Of a DNA stretch of 64,000 nucleotides, positions 49,425 through 59,191 are shown one piece after another. The notes beneath the pieces were generated by a model. The model had not been told where the DNA came from, did not search any database, and saw only the letters and a list, made by a program, of their open reading frames with translations. Source of the DNA: Methylobacterium sp. PvR107 (lineage in GTDB: Bacteria > Pseudomonadota > Alphaproteobacteria > Rhizobiales > Beijerinckiaceae); contig NZ_JAFIBW010000001.1 in the NCBI RefSeq assembly GCF_017833295.1, forward strand, positions 1,488,001-1,552,000, written 5' to 3'. Each line of letters opens with the position of its first letter. Within the stretch, counting starts at the first letter, position 1. A program made the position numbers and the translations under genes.

Positions 49425-50525
49425 TCAGGGCTGCTGCCCGACCTGTCCGCGATGGCGCAGATAGTGATCGGCCAGCACGCAGGCCATCATGGCCTCCGCC
49501 ACCGGCACGGCGCGGATGCCGACGCAGGGATCGTGGCGGCCCTTGGTGACGAGGTCCACCTCGGTGCCGTCGCGCGTCACCGAGCGACGCGGGGTCAGGA
49601 TCGAGGAGGTCGGCTTCACCGCGAAGCGCACCACGACGGGCTCGCCGTTGGAGATTCCGCCCAGGATGCCGCCCGCATGGTTGGCAAGGAATCGCGGGCG
49701 GCCCCCATTGCCGGCGCGCATCTCGTCGGCGTTGTCCTCGCCGCGGAGCGCGGCTGCCGCGAAGCCGTCGCCGATCTCGACGCCTTTGACGGCGTTGATC
49801 GACATCATCGCGGCGGCGAGATCCGCGTCGAGCTTGCCGTAGACCGGCGCGCCGAGACCCGGCGGGACGCCCTCGGCCACGACCTCGATCACGGCGCCTA
49901 CCGAGGAGCCGTCCTTGCGGATCGCGTCGAGATAGGTCTCGTAGAACGCCGCCGTCTCGGCGTCGGGGCAGAAGAACGGGTTGTTGCCGATCTCGGCCCA
50001 ATTCCAGCGCGTGCGGTCGATGGCGTGCGGGCCCATCTGGACCAGGGCCGCCCGGATGGAGACGCCCGGGATCACCTTGCGCGCAACGGCGCCGGCGGCG
50101 ACGCGCGCCGCGGTCTCCCGTGCCGAGGAGCGCCCGCCGCCGCGATAATCGCGGATGCCGTACTTGGCGTCGTAGGTGTAATCGGCGTGGCCGGGACGGT
50201 AGCTGTCGCGGATCTCCGAATAATCCTTCGAGCGCTGATCCGTGTTCTCGATCATCAGCGCGATCGGCGTGCCGGTGGTGAGCTGGCGGCCGGCGGTCCG
50301 GTCGTCGGCGAAGACGCCGGACAGGATCCGAACCTGATCGGGCTCGCGGCGTTGCGTTGTGAAGCGCGACTGACCGGGCTTGCGCCGGTCGAGCTCCGCC
50401 TGGATCTCCTCGGCTTCGAGGGGCAGGCCCGGCGGGCAGCCATCGACGACGCAGCCGAGCGCGACCCCGTGGCTCTCGCCGAAGGTCGTGACGCGGAACA
50501 GATGGCCGAAGCTGTTGTGGGACAT
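49425..50525 (-). CDS. aroC: Chorismate synthase
   Basis: 366 aa. It removes phosphate from EPSP to give chorismate, using reduced FMN. Signatures: N-terminal [18 protein letters not shown], then [36 protein letters not shown] and the C-terminal [20 protein letters not shown]. All three family patterns are present and the length is normal. ribB follows on the same strand. Confidence 0.97.
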   Translation of the reverse strand: MSHNSFGHLFRVTTFGESHGVALGCVVDGCPPGLPLEAEEIQAELDRRKPGQSRFTTQRREPDQVRILSGVFADDRTAGRQLTTGTPIALMIENTDQRSKDYSEIRDSYRPGHADYTYDAKYGIRDYRGGGRSSARETAARVAAGAVARKVIPGVSIRAALVQMGPHAIDRTRWNWAEIGNNPFFCPDAETAAFYETYLDAIRKDGSSVGAVIEVVAEGVPPGLGAPVYGKLDADLAAAMMSINAVKGVEIGDGFAAAALRGEDNADEMRAGNGGRPRFLANHAGGILGGISNGEPVVVRFAVKPTSSILTPRRSVTRDGTEVDLVTKGRHDPCVGIRAVPVAEAMMACVLADHYLRHRGQVGQQP

Positions 50526-50722
50526 GGCGCCGCTGCCTTAGCGCGGGAGCGCCGAGGGCACAAACGCGGCCGGTGCAGAGCGGAACGGCGGACGCGATGG
50601 GTCCGCATGACCGCGCCGTCCTTGCGAACGCAGCGAAGCAAACCCGGGCGGCGGCACATGGATCGCCGCCGCTGGATCGCTTCGCTGCGCGCGCACCCCG
50701 ACCGGGGGAGCGATCTGCGGCG

Positions 50723-51337
50723 TCAGGCGCCTCGGCCGGAGCCGGGCAGATCCAGCCCGCCCCGCGCCTTCAAGGCTCGATAGGCCGCAACGGCTGCGGC
50801 GAGATCGCGGCGCAGCCGATGCTCGTCGCCGAGATCCGCGAGATCGTAGCTGAGCCCGAGGATATGTGCGGCCTCGTAGCCCTCCGGCAGCGCGCCGGCG
50901 CTGCCCAGGGTGATCGCGTCATTCGGCAGAAAGCCGGCGACATCCGACAGGCGCGCCCGCAGGGCCGCGCCGCTGGCCCTGAGATAGGCTTCGGCGCCTG
51001 GACCATGCTGGCGGATCGCCGCGACGGTCCCTTGAGCCAGCGACAGGTGAACCGCCTGGCGGTGCGCCGGAAACAGGTAGACGAGGTAATAGCCGCGGGT
51101 CGCGCTGGTGGTAATGGCCGGGTCGAAGATCGCGACCCACGGAACGGCCGCCCATCTGCTGCCGCGTCCCGGGCTGCCCTTGACTAAGAACGGGCCGTCG
51201 ATCGGCTCGAGGGCGCTGCGCAGCTCGTCGGGGATGCCCTTGCGGATGACTGCGGCCAGGGGGTGTCCGGCTGGCGGGTCCAGTCGGGCAAGCGGATATT
51301 CCTCGACGACCCGCCGCAGCGCGTAGCCGAGGCTCAC
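50723..51337 (-). CDS. Stand-alone McrB-N-like (DUF3578) domain protein
   Basis: 204 aa, GTG start in a GTGA overlap with the anmK stop. It matches the N-terminal domain of McrB-like restriction proteins (DUF3578): LVKGSPGRGSRWAAVPWVAIF, then TSATRGYYLVYLFPAHRQAV and HLSLAQGTVAAI, with GYEAAHILGLSYDLADL later. In McrBC systems this module reads modified cytosine, with an AAA+ GTPase following. No P-loop or nuclease domain is present here, nor an mcrC gene beside it. A DNA-reading role is possible but unproven. Coupling to a cell-wall recycling kinase is unusual. Confidence 0.75.
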   Translation of the reverse strand: MSLGYALRRVVEEYPLARLDPPAGHPLAAVIRKGIPDELRSALEPIDGPFLVKGSPGRGSRWAAVPWVAIFDPAITTSATRGYYLVYLFPAHRQAVHLSLAQGTVAAIRQHGPGAEAYLRASGAALRARLSDVAGFLPNDAITLGSAGALPEGYEAAHILGLSYDLADLGDEHRLRRDLAAAVAAYRALKARGGLDLPGSGRGA

Positions 51338-52467
51338 GGGCGCGCCAGCACCCCGCCGGTCATCTCTTCCCGCACTCCGGTGGTCGACGGGAAGGTGATC
51401 GGCAGGCCCTGGAGCGAGCGCACCGCCAGGTAGGCGAAGGCCTGGGCCTCAAGATAGGCGGAGGACCAGCCGATGGCGTCCGCGGTCGTGATCTCGGACC
51501 GCAGGTGGTAGTTCAGCAGTCGCACCAATTCGCCGTTGCGGGCGCCGCCGCCGGCCACGATCCAGCGGGTCGGGACCTCCGGCGCATGGTCGAGGGCCCG
51601 CGACACCGCTCGGGCCGTGAAGGCCGTGAGCGTCGCGGCGCCGTCCTCGGTGGAGAGCTGCCCGGCGAGCTTGTGCGAGAACCAGTTCCGGTCCAGCGAT
51701 TTCGGCGGCTTCCGAAAGAAGAACGGGTGGGTCAGAAGCCAGGCGAGGAGCTGCTCGTCGGGCCGCCCGCGCGCGGCGGTGCGGCCGCCATCGTCGAGAT
51801 TCTTGCCCTCGCGCTCCTGCATCCACTCGTCGATCAGGGCGTTGCCCGGGCCGGTGTCGAAGGCGATGACGCCGCCCTTGGAATCGATCAGGGTTGCGTT
51901 CGCGACGCCGCCGATGTTGAGGATGCCGAAGGGTCCGTCGAAACCCGAAGCCGCGGCGAGCGCCTTGTGGAATACCGGTACCAGCGGAGCGCCCTGCCCG
52001 CCCGCCTCGATGTCGGCCCGCCGCAAATCGGAGACCACGGGGATGCCGAGCCGGGTCGCAAGGGCCTGACCGTCGCCGATCTGGATCGAGATGCGCTGGT
52101 CCGGCCGGTGAATCACCGTCTGGCCGTGGAAGCCGATGACGTCGATCTCGGACGCCCGCAGCCCGTGCTCCGCCAGAAAACGCTCGACAGCCTCGGCATG
52201 GGCCTGCGTGACGAACGCTTCCGCCTCGGGCAAACGGCCCGGCCGGTCGCCGGGATGAAGGACCGACTCGGCATCCTTCGTGGCTGCGCGCAGGAGCGCC
52301 TTCTCGTCGTCCGAATAACCGCGGTAGCCGGTCGGCCCCAGCGGTTCCAGGAAGTTGTTGTGGCCCTTGACCACGTGAACCCGGTCGCCGTCGGTCTCGA
52401 TCAGGGCGATGTCCACGCCGTCCAGCGAGGTGCCGCTCATCAACCCGATCGCGCGCATCATCGCCAT
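51334..52467 (-). CDS. anmK: Anhydro-N-acetylmuramic acid kinase
   Basis: 377 aa. It opens and phosphorylates 1,6-anhydro-MurNAc during peptidoglycan recycling. ASKHA fold signatures: GLMSGTSLDGVDIALIETDG at the N-terminus, IGFHGQTVIHRP, GGQGAPLVPVFHKAL, FGILNIGGVANATLI, FDTGPGNALIDEWM and WIVAGGGARNGELVRLL. Normal length. The DUF3578 gene is coupled behind it. nagZ, which produces its substrate, lies 4 kb away on the same strand. Confidence 0.96.
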   Translation of the reverse strand: MAMMRAIGLMSGTSLDGVDIALIETDGDRVHVVKGHNNFLEPLGPTGYRGYSDDEKALLRAATKDAESVLHPGDRPGRLPEAEAFVTQAHAEAVERFLAEHGLRASEIDVIGFHGQTVIHRPDQRISIQIGDGQALATRLGIPVVSDLRRADIEAGGQGAPLVPVFHKALAAASGFDGPFGILNIGGVANATLIDSKGGVIAFDTGPGNALIDEWMQEREGKNLDDGGRTAARGRPDEQLLAWLLTHPFFFRKPPKSLDRNWFSHKLAGQLSTEDGAATLTAFTARAVSRALDHAPEVPTRWIVAGGGARNGELVRLLNYHLRSEITTADAIGWSSAYLEAQAFAYLAVRSLQGLPITFPSTTGVREEMTGGVLARP

Positions 52468-52582
52468 GCCGACCTGCCCCGTGCCTTTCGGCCAACGCCC
52501 TGCTAAGAGCGCGCCGTATCCTGAACCCAGCGCGAGCTAGCACGCCGAGCCTCGGCCTGTCGCGCGACGCCCGCGACCCGAG

Positions 52583-53863
52583 ATGGCATCCATGACCGCC
52601 GAGAGCTTCGCGCCGAAATCCGACTTCCTCCGGATCCTGACCGAGCGCGGCTATATCCACCAGACTTCGGACCTCGCCGGGATCGACGCGGCCGCGCGCG
52701 AAGGCCGCCTGACGACCTATGTCGGCTACGATTGCACGGCACCCTCGCTGCATGTCGGGCACCTGCTGTCGATCATGATGCTGCACTGGCTGCAGGCCAC
52801 CGGGGGCAAGCCGATCGCCCTGATGGGCGGGGGCACCACCCGCGTCGGCGACCCGTCGGGCCGCGACGAGACGCGCAAGATCCTGACCGTGGAGCAGATC
52901 GACGCCAACAAGGCCGAGATCCGCAAGACCTTCGACCGGTTCCTGCGCTTCGGCGAAGCGGCCGGCGACGCGGTCATGGTCGACAATGCCGAGTGGCTGA
53001 CGAAGCTCAACTACATCGAGATGCTGCGCGACGTCGGCCGGCATTTCTCGGTGAACCGCATGCTGTCGATGGACAGCGTCCGCCTGCGCTTGGAGCGCGA
53101 CCAGGAACTCTCGTTCCTGGAGTTCAATTACATGATTCTGCAATCCTACGACTTCGTGGAGCTGAACCGCCGCTACGGCTGCGTGATGCAGATGGGCGGA
53201 TCGGATCAGTGGGGCAACATCGTCAACGGCATCGATCTCGGCCGCCGCATGGGCACGCCGCAGCTCTATGCCCTGACCTGCCCGCTGCTCACCACCGCGT
53301 CCGGCGCCAAGATGGGCAAGACCGCTGCCGGCGCCGTCTGGCTGAACCCGGACATGCTGAAGCCCTACGATTACTGGCAGTTCTGGCGGAATACCGAGGA
53401 TGCCGACGTCGCCCGCTTCCTCAAGCTGTTCACGCTGCTGCCGATGGCGGAGATCGACCGTCTGGCGGCGCTGGCCGGCTCCGAGATCAACGCGGCCAAG
53501 ATGGTGCTGGCCACCGAGGCCACGGCTCTGATGCACGGCCGCGAGGCCGCGGAGGCCGCCGCCGAGACCGCGCGCAAGACGTTCGTCGAAGGCACGCTGG
53601 CCACGGATCTGCCGAGCGTCACGGTGCCGGTGGCGGTTCTGGACGCCGGTCTCGGTGTCCTCACCGCCTTCGGCCCGGACGTCGCCAAGCTGGTCCCCTC
53701 GACCAGCGAAGCGCGGCGCCAGATCAAGGGCGGCGGTCTGCGGGTCAACGACGTGCCGGTCACCGACGAGAAAGCGCTGCTCGGACGGGGTGATCTCAGC
53801 GGCGACGGTGTGATCAAGCTGTCGTTCGGCAAGAAGCGGCACGTGCTGCTGCGGGCGGAATGA
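52583..53863 (+). CDS. tyrS: Tyrosyl-tRNA synthetase
   Basis: 426 aa from the ATG at 52583; an ATG three codons on is possible. Class I synthetase: HIGH-type HVGHL (about 57-61), the tyrosine pocket [23 protein letters not shown] and [11 protein letters not shown], and KMSKS-type KMGKT. The C-terminal S4 RNA-binding domain includes [16 protein letters not shown]. It charges tRNA-Tyr in the cytosol. It is divergent from anmK. Confidence 0.97.
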   Translation: MASMTAESFAPKSDFLRILTERGYIHQTSDLAGIDAAAREGRLTTYVGYDCTAPSLHVGHLLSIMMLHWLQATGGKPIALMGGGTTRVGDPSGRDETRKILTVEQIDANKAEIRKTFDRFLRFGEAAGDAVMVDNAEWLTKLNYIEMLRDVGRHFSVNRMLSMDSVRLRLERDQELSFLEFNYMILQSYDFVELNRRYGCVMQMGGSDQWGNIVNGIDLGRRMGTPQLYALTCPLLTTASGAKMGKTAAGAVWLNPDMLKPYDYWQFWRNTEDADVARFLKLFTLLPMAEIDRLAALAGSEINAAKMVLATEATALMHGREAAEAAAETARKTFVEGTLATDLPSVTVPVAVLDAGLGVLTAFGPDVAKLVPSTSEARRQIKGGGLRVNDVPVTDEKALLGRGDLSGDGVIKLSFGKKRHVLLRAE

Positions 53864-53904
53864 CCCGGGCTTGAAGCGATGCCGCCAGTCCGGCAACTGA
53901 CAGC

Positions 53905-54588
53905 GTGAGCGCGGCGCGCATCCTGGTGATCGACGATGAGCCGCCGATCCGTCGGCTGCTGCGGACCGGCCTCGGGACGCAGGACTATGCCGTCGTCGAG
54001 GCCGCTGACGGCGCCGCGGCGCTCGCCGCGCTGGACGCGGACGGCATCGATCTGGCGATCCTCGATCTCGGCCTGCCCGATATCGGCGGCCACGCGCTGC
54101 TGGCGACGATCCGAGAACGCTGGCCGGATTTGCCGGTTCTCGTCCTCTCGAGCCGGGATGACGAGCGCGGCAAGGTCGAGGCGCTGGATCTCGGGGCGGA
54201 CGATTACGTCACCAAGCCCTTCAGCATGAACGAGCTTCTGGCCCGGATCCGGGCTGCCCTGCGCCACCGGCTTGCCATGCAGGGCGAGCGGCCGATCTTC
54301 CGGCTCGATGATCTGTCCGTCGACCTGGTGCGCCGGATCGTGCGCGTCGGTGAGCGCGAGGTGAAGCTGTCGCCGCGCGAATACGAGTTCCTGCGCGTTC
54401 TGGTGCAGCATGCCGGCAAGGTCCTCACGCATGCGCAGCTCATGCGCCATGCGCCGTCCTCGTCGGACCCGCAATACCTGCGCGTCTACATGCGCCAATT
54501 GCGCCAGAAGCTCGAGCCGGACCCGGAGCGTCCGCGCTACCTGCTCACCGAGACGGGTTTGGGCTACCGCCTGCGCGCGCCGGACTGA
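53905..54588 (+). CDS. KdpE-like OmpR-family response regulator (orphan)
   Basis: 227 aa from a GTG. Receiver domain: acidic pair VIDDEPPIRR, phospho-acceptor D54 in AILDLGLPD, and Lys in DYVTKPFSM. The C-terminal winged helix reads EVKLSPREYEFLRVLVQHAG and YLRVYMRQLRQKLEPDP, then TETGLGYRL, very close to KdpE. No kdpD sensor kinase or kdpFABC pump gene is near; it lies between tyrS and tatC. The target genes are unknown. Confidence 0.88.
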   Translation: MSAARILVIDDEPPIRRLLRTGLGTQDYAVVEAADGAAALAALDADGIDLAILDLGLPDIGGHALLATIRERWPDLPVLVLSSRDDERGKVEALDLGADDYVTKPFSMNELLARIRAALRHRLAMQGERPIFRLDDLSVDLVRRIVRVGEREVKLSPREYEFLRVLVQHAGKVLTHAQLMRHAPSSSDPQYLRVYMRQLRQKLEPDPERPRYLLTETGLGYRLRAPD

Positions 54589-54602
54589 GCCGGCGCTATG
54601 GC

Positions 54603-55403
54603 CTAGGGGTCAAGACCTTCCTGGGACCGCCGCGCGGCGCGCAGCTTCTCGACGCGAGCCACCGAGAACACGGACGCCTCGTAGAGAAGCAGCATCGGGA
54701 TCGCCAGCGAGAGCTGGGAGATCACGTCCGGCGGCGTCAGCACGGCGGCGGCCACGAAGACCAGCACGATCGCGTAGCGCCGTTTCTCGCGCAGGAAGGC
54801 GGCGTCGATGATCCCGATCTGGCCGAGCAGCGTCAGGATGACCGGCAGCTGGAACGCGATGCCGAAGGCGAAGATCAGCGTCATGATCAGCGACAGGTAC
54901 TCGTCGACCTTGGGCAGCAGCTTGATCGTCGGCTCCCCGGCCACGCCCACCTGCTGGAGCGACACCGAGAACTTGATCAGCAGCGGCATCGCCAGGAAGA
55001 ACACGACCAGCGCGCCGAGGATGAAGAAGATGGGCGTGGCCACGAGGTAGGGCAGGAACGCCTTGCGCTCGTTCCGGTAGAGCCCCGGCGCCACGAACGC
55101 GTAGATCTGTGTCGCGATCACCGGAAATGCCAGGAAGGCTGCGCCGAACACGCTGAGCTTGATGTTGGTGAAGACCTGCTCGAGGAAGTGCGTCGCGATC
55201 AGCTCGGCATTCTGGGCACCGACGATCGAGACGTAAGGATAGACGAGAATGTTGTAGATATCGCGTGAAAAGAAGAAGCAGGCGAAAAACATCAAGACGA
55301 ACGCAATCAACGACTTGATGAGCCGTGACCGCAATTCGATCAGATGCTCGAGCAGTGGCGCCCGCGACGCCTCGATATCGGCCTCGTCCGCCTCGCTGAT
55401 CAT
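54603..55403 (-). CDS. tatC: Sec-independent protein translocase TatC
   Basis: 266 aa, six transmembrane segments. It is the receptor for twin-arginine signal peptides in the inner membrane. The N-terminal motif [19 protein letters not shown] has the conserved Glu, and the later region has [20 protein letters not shown]. The ATG overlaps the tatB stop (ATGA). It is last of tatABC here and convergent with the KdpE-like gene across 14 bases. Confidence 0.97.
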   Translation of the reverse strand: MISEADEADIEASRAPLLEHLIELRSRLIKSLIAFVLMFFACFFFSRDIYNILVYPYVSIVGAQNAELIATHFLEQVFTNIKLSVFGAAFLAFPVIATQIYAFVAPGLYRNERKAFLPYLVATPIFFILGALVVFFLAMPLLIKFSVSLQQVGVAGEPTIKLLPKVDEYLSLIMTLIFAFGIAFQLPVILTLLGQIGIIDAAFLREKRRYAIVLVFVAAAVLTPPDVISQLSLAIPMLLLYEASVFSVARVEKLRAARRSQEGLDP

Positions 55404-55984
55404 CGGGCAGCCGTGCCGTTCTTCGAGTCTGTGGAATCGTGATGTGGGACCGGTGGCTCGGGCGACCCGAACGGATCGTCCACCGAGCCCGGGATCGGCA
55501 GCGGAACATCGGCTGGCGCGTGCGGCGCAGGATCCTGCGACGACTCGGCGGCGTGCGGGTTGATCGACGGCTCGGCGACCGCGGTCTGCGTCGCAGCGTC
55601 CTGCTCAGCCTTCAGCTGGGCGGTGGCGTCGGCAAGCGAACGGGTCTCCGCCGCGGGCATCTCGGGGCCGAGCTTCTCGGTTGCGACCTTGGCACGGCCC
55701 TCGACCGCGCCCTTCAGCTCGTCCCGGATGGTCTGAACGGGGTTGAAGGTCGAGCTCGCCGTCCGGACGGTGTTGCGGATGCCGTCGACCTCGCGCCGGA
55801 CGTCGTCCAGTTCGGCTTCGCGGATCGCCTCGTTGAACTGCATCTGGAACTCGCCCGCCATGCGGCGCAGCTTCGACGTGATCTGCCCGACGGTGCGGAG
55901 CGCCTTCGGCAAATCCTTCGGTCCGATGACGATGAGGGCGACGCCGCCGATCAGCATCACCTCGCCCCAACTCATGTCCAGCAT
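55400..55984 (-). CDS. tatB: Sec-independent protein translocase TatB
   Basis: 194 aa. The N-terminal transmembrane helix [20 protein letters not shown] carries the conserved Glu and Pro hinge, followed by an amphipathic helix ([20 protein letters not shown]). A long Ala/Pro/Asp-rich tail makes it longer than E. coli TatB, as in many alphaproteobacteria. It pairs with TatC in the substrate receptor complex. tatA is 103 bp upstream. Confidence 0.95.
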   Translation of the reverse strand: MLDMSWGEVMLIGGVALIVIGPKDLPKALRTVGQITSKLRRMAGEFQMQFNEAIREAELDDVRREVDGIRNTVRTASSTFNPVQTIRDELKGAVEGRAKVATEKLGPEMPAAETRSLADATAQLKAEQDAATQTAVAEPSINPHAAESSQDPAPHAPADVPLPIPGSVDDPFGSPEPPVPHHDSTDSKNGTAAR

Positions 55985-56087
55985 GTCGTCGACGGTCCTG
56001 CTGCCCTGAGATCCGCACCTGCGTCCGGATCCCGTCAGGCTCTACACGAGCGCGCGCGCCCTGACAGTCCCCGAGACCATCTCGCCG

Positions 56088-56360
56088 TCAGACCGGCTTG
56101 CGTTCGCCGCCGGGCAGGTGGCTCGCCGGGATTGCGGTCCCGGGGCTGGTCTCGGCGGTGTGTGGGATCGTCCGGACCGGCTCACTCGGCGTGGTCACGG
56201 TCGGGCTGGCCGGAGGCGTTTCGTCCTCGGCCATACCCTTCTTGAACGCCTTGATGCCCTTGGCGACGTCGCCCATCAGGTCGGAGACCTTACCGCGACC
56301 GAAGAGCAGCATCACGATGACCGCGACGATGACCCAGTGCCAGATACTCATGCTGCCCAT
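56088..56360 (-). CDS. tatA: Sec-independent protein translocase TatA
   Basis: 90 aa from the ATG at 56360, chosen because AGGAGG lies five bases upstream; another ATG follows three codons later. One transmembrane helix ([20 protein letters not shown]) is followed by the hinge and amphipathic helix ([19 protein letters not shown]) that line the Tat pore, with a Pro/Thr-rich tail. Together with TatB and TatC it would export the Tat-signal dienelactone hydrolase encoded at 30456-31328. Confidence 0.95.
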   Translation of the reverse strand: MGSMSIWHWVIVAVIVMLLFGRGKVSDLMGDVAKGIKAFKKGMAEDETPPASPTVTTPSEPVRTIPHTAETSPGTAIPASHLPGGERKPV

Positions 56361-56505
56361 GGCAACCTCCTGCGTGCGCCCCCAGCTGCGAGAGCGTGAC
56401 GCCACGTCCGGTTGAGGATTTCCGGGCGAACCTAGGGATCGCGCCGCCCGAACACAAGCAGAGGCGGTGCCACGGCCGGTGGAATGCCGCAGGGACGGCT
56501 GTGGA

Positions 56506-57510
56506 TCAGGCGGCGGCCAGCGCGGCGGCGAACTGCGCCCGCGCCTGCGGGACGTCGAGGCCGTCGCCTACGCGATCGAGACGGGCCAGGGCTGCCGCGG
56601 CCCGCTCGGCCGCCCGGCCGGCCAGCAGCGGCGCCGCCTCGGCAACGGCGCGCATCTCGTCCATGACACCGTTGCAATGCAGACCGACATCGATCCCCGC
56701 CTCAAAGGCGAGCCGCGTGCGGTCGCGGAACGTGCCCGTGAGGGCGTGCATCGACAGATCGTCGGTCATCAGCAGACCGTCGAACCCGATCGCGCCCCGG
56801 ATCACCGTGCTGATGACCTCCCGCGACTGCGTCGCGGGGCGCTCGGGATCGATGGCGGTAAAGACAACGTGTGCGCTCATGGCCATCGGCATGTCGGCCA
56901 GCGCCCGGAAGGGACGGAAATCCTGCGCCGCGAGGGAGTCCAGGCTCGCCTCGACGATCGGCAGGTCGTGATGGCTGTCGCAGGCCGCGCGGCCATGGCC
57001 AGGCATATGTTTCACTACCGGAAGCACGCCGCCGGCCATCAGGCCCTCGGCGACCGCACGCCCGATCTCGGCGACGGCGTCGGGGTCCGTGCCGTAGGCA
57101 CGGTCGCCGACGATGTCGTGCGAGCCAGGTGCGGGAACGTCGAGCACCGGCGCGCAATCGACGTTGATGCCGACCTCGGCAAGATCGTGCGCCATGAGCC
57201 GGGCGCCGAGCCGGGCGATGGTCGCGGCGCTTCCGTCGAGCCGACCGTACCGGCCCCCCGCCGGATAGGCAGGCCAGTGCGGCGGCCCCATCCGCTGGAC
57301 CCGGCCGCCCTCTTGGTCGATCAGGATCGGCGCCGCGTCCGAGCCGAGACAGCCGCGGAGCGAGTCCGTGAGGGCGCGGACTTCCGCAGGCGTTCCGATG
57401 TTGCGCTTGAACAGGATGAATCCCCAGGGCCGCAGGTCGCGGAAGAAGGCGACCTCCTCGGCGGAGAGCGACTTGCCGGCGCAGCCGAGGATCAGGGCAC
57501 GGGAGGTCAT
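56506..57510 (-). CDS. nagZ: Beta-N-acetylhexosaminidase NagZ
   Basis: 334 aa from the ATG at 57510. GH3 enzyme of the cytosol that removes GlcNAc from muropeptides, producing the anhydro-MurNAc used by AnmK. Motifs: [25 protein letters not shown] (phosphate/substrate His and Gly), DSHHDLP (the His-Asp general acid/base of NagZ), and [12 protein letters not shown] (catalytic nucleophile Asp). Its only neighbour toward tatA is a 145-bp gap. Confidence 0.95.
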   Translation of the reverse strand: MTSRALILGCAGKSLSAEEVAFFRDLRPWGFILFKRNIGTPAEVRALTDSLRGCLGSDAAPILIDQEGGRVQRMGPPHWPAYPAGGRYGRLDGSAATIARLGARLMAHDLAEVGINVDCAPVLDVPAPGSHDIVGDRAYGTDPDAVAEIGRAVAEGLMAGGVLPVVKHMPGHGRAACDSHHDLPIVEASLDSLAAQDFRPFRALADMPMAMSAHVVFTAIDPERPATQSREVISTVIRGAIGFDGLLMTDDLSMHALTGTFRDRTRLAFEAGIDVGLHCNGVMDEMRAVAEAAPLLAGRAAERAAAALARLDRVGDGLDVPQARAQFAAALAAA

Positions 57511-57781
57511 CGGGACGTCTCGGGGACTTCTTGGTGGCTGCGCGACAGACGTGTCACGCACTTTAGGCGGTCCGGATCCGTGCCGGCAGAGTCGGGCGGG
57601 ATCGGGGAGTCGGCAAGACCAAACCGCGGCTCAGAACGTCGGATCGGCAGCGTGGCAGCCCGGTTTTGCAAACGGAGATCGGCGCTCTGTCACCCGTCCG
57701 TTGCGCGCCGCCCGGTCGGTCCCACCGGATCGCCTGAGGCTGATCTGGCGGGCGACTCGCAAGCTGATGATTGGCCGCCGA

Positions 57782-59143
57782 TCAGTTCTTGGCCACGAAA
57801 CACTGGCCGCCCTGGCCCTGAAGGGCGCTGCAGAGGCTCGCAGCCTCGGTCTTGTCCAGCGGCCCGACACGGACGCGGTAGATGGTCTTGCCGTTGACCT
57901 CCGCCTGGCGGATGAGTTCGGGCTTGCCGGCGAGCTGGGTGTACTTGGCCTGCATCTGTCGGAACGCCGCCTTCGCATCGGCGGCGGAATTGCGCACGCC
58001 GAGCTGCACCGAGAAGCCGCTGACGGGGCCGTTGCTGACGGCGACGTCGTCGGACTTGGACGTGCTGGCGGTCGTGTCCGGTGCGGCCGCACCGGCCGGA
58101 GCCACGGCCGCGACCCGCTGGGCAGCCTTCGGCGGCGGCTTCACGGCGACGGGCTTCGGCGTCTGTGTGTCGACGGGCGCGGCCTCGATTGGCGCGGGAA
58201 TGGCCGGCGGCAGGCTGGCCGCGGCTTGCCGGACCGGCTTCGCCTTGGTCGGCGCAGGTTCGTCGCCGGGCAACACCATGGTGGGGATCGGGGCTGGACC
58301 CGCGTCGGCCGGAGCCGCGTCACGGGCCGGCTGGGCGGGCGGGGCCTCCGGCTTGACCGCGACGGTCCGGACCCGGCGAGGCTCGCCGAACGCTTCGAAG
58401 GGGCCGTTGCCCGGCGTCGTGCCGCCCTGGGCGCTGCCGGCGAGCGAGGGACCCTGTGCCGCGCGAGCGGCCTCGCCGACGTCCAGCGGCTGCTCCTCGC
58501 GGTTCACGATCTTGATCTGACCGTCCTTCTTACCCTTGGGATCGTAGATCTGGCGATTCTGGTCCGGAATCTCGACGCCGTCGGCGACCTTCGGCGCCAC
58601 CTTGAGCGGGGTCGTGTCGGCCTGAACGACGGGTACGCCGCCGTGCCCCGAATTGCTCAGGCCCTTGTAGGTGAGCGCACCGGTGACCGCGACCGCGACC
58701 ACGGCAATGCCCGCGCCCACCGAGATCAGGCGACGGCGCGGGTTCACGCGGCGCAGCGCCCGGCCATCCTCAAAGGCGCCGTCGGTACCGTCCTGCGGCT
58801 CGAGGCCGCCCTGCGTGTAGGGCCCGGCATCCTGGTGCGTGTCCTGGTCGACCGAGGCGAGATACTGATCGAACGCGTCGGCCGGCGTCGCCTTGGGGGT
58901 CTCGTGCGCGAAGCTGGGCTCGACCCGGCCGTTCCAGCCGGGTTGCATCTGGGCGTTGGGCTCCGTCCGCATCTCGTCGCGGGCGGCAAGGAGTGCCCGA
59001 AACGGGTCGTCCTGGCCGACGATGCGGGCGAGTTCGGCCAGCGGGTCCGCCTTGCCCGCGGTTTGCGGCGCACGGGTACCGTCCTGACGCAGATCGCGCG
59101 CGAGGGCGTCGAGATCGACCTGAGCGCGCGAAGCGTTCGTCAT
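57782..59143 (-). CDS. SPOR domain protein
   Basis: 453 aa. A cytoplasmic N-terminal part of about 130 residues, one transmembrane helix (LISVGAGIAVVAVAVTGALT, about 140-159), and a long Pro/Ala-rich periplasmic linker follow one another. The C-terminal SPOR domain is about 75 residues (FSVQLGVRNSAADAKAAFRQ, YRVRVGPLDKTEAASLC, QCFVAKN). SPOR domains bind glycan strands lacking stem peptides at the septum, so a division role is likely. It lies just downstream of argS and ahead of nagZ, a conserved alphaproteobacterial neighbourhood. Confidence 0.92.
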   Translation of the reverse strand: MTNASRAQVDLDALARDLRQDGTRAPQTAGKADPLAELARIVGQDDPFRALLAARDEMRTEPNAQMQPGWNGRVEPSFAHETPKATPADAFDQYLASVDQDTHQDAGPYTQGGLEPQDGTDGAFEDGRALRRVNPRRRLISVGAGIAVVAVAVTGALTYKGLSNSGHGGVPVVQADTTPLKVAPKVADGVEIPDQNRQIYDPKGKKDGQIKIVNREEQPLDVGEAARAAQGPSLAGSAQGGTTPGNGPFEAFGEPRRVRTVAVKPEAPPAQPARDAAPADAGPAPIPTMVLPGDEPAPTKAKPVRQAAASLPPAIPAPIEAAPVDTQTPKPVAVKPPPKAAQRVAAVAPAGAAAPDTTASTSKSDDVAVSNGPVSGFSVQLGVRNSAADAKAAFRQMQAKYTQLAGKPELIRQAEVNGKTIYRVRVGPLDKTEAASLCSALQGQGGQCFVAKN

Positions 59144-59191
59144 GGCAGCATCCTCACATCAGCGCCGGTAACCGGCCCGATGCTCCCGGGC

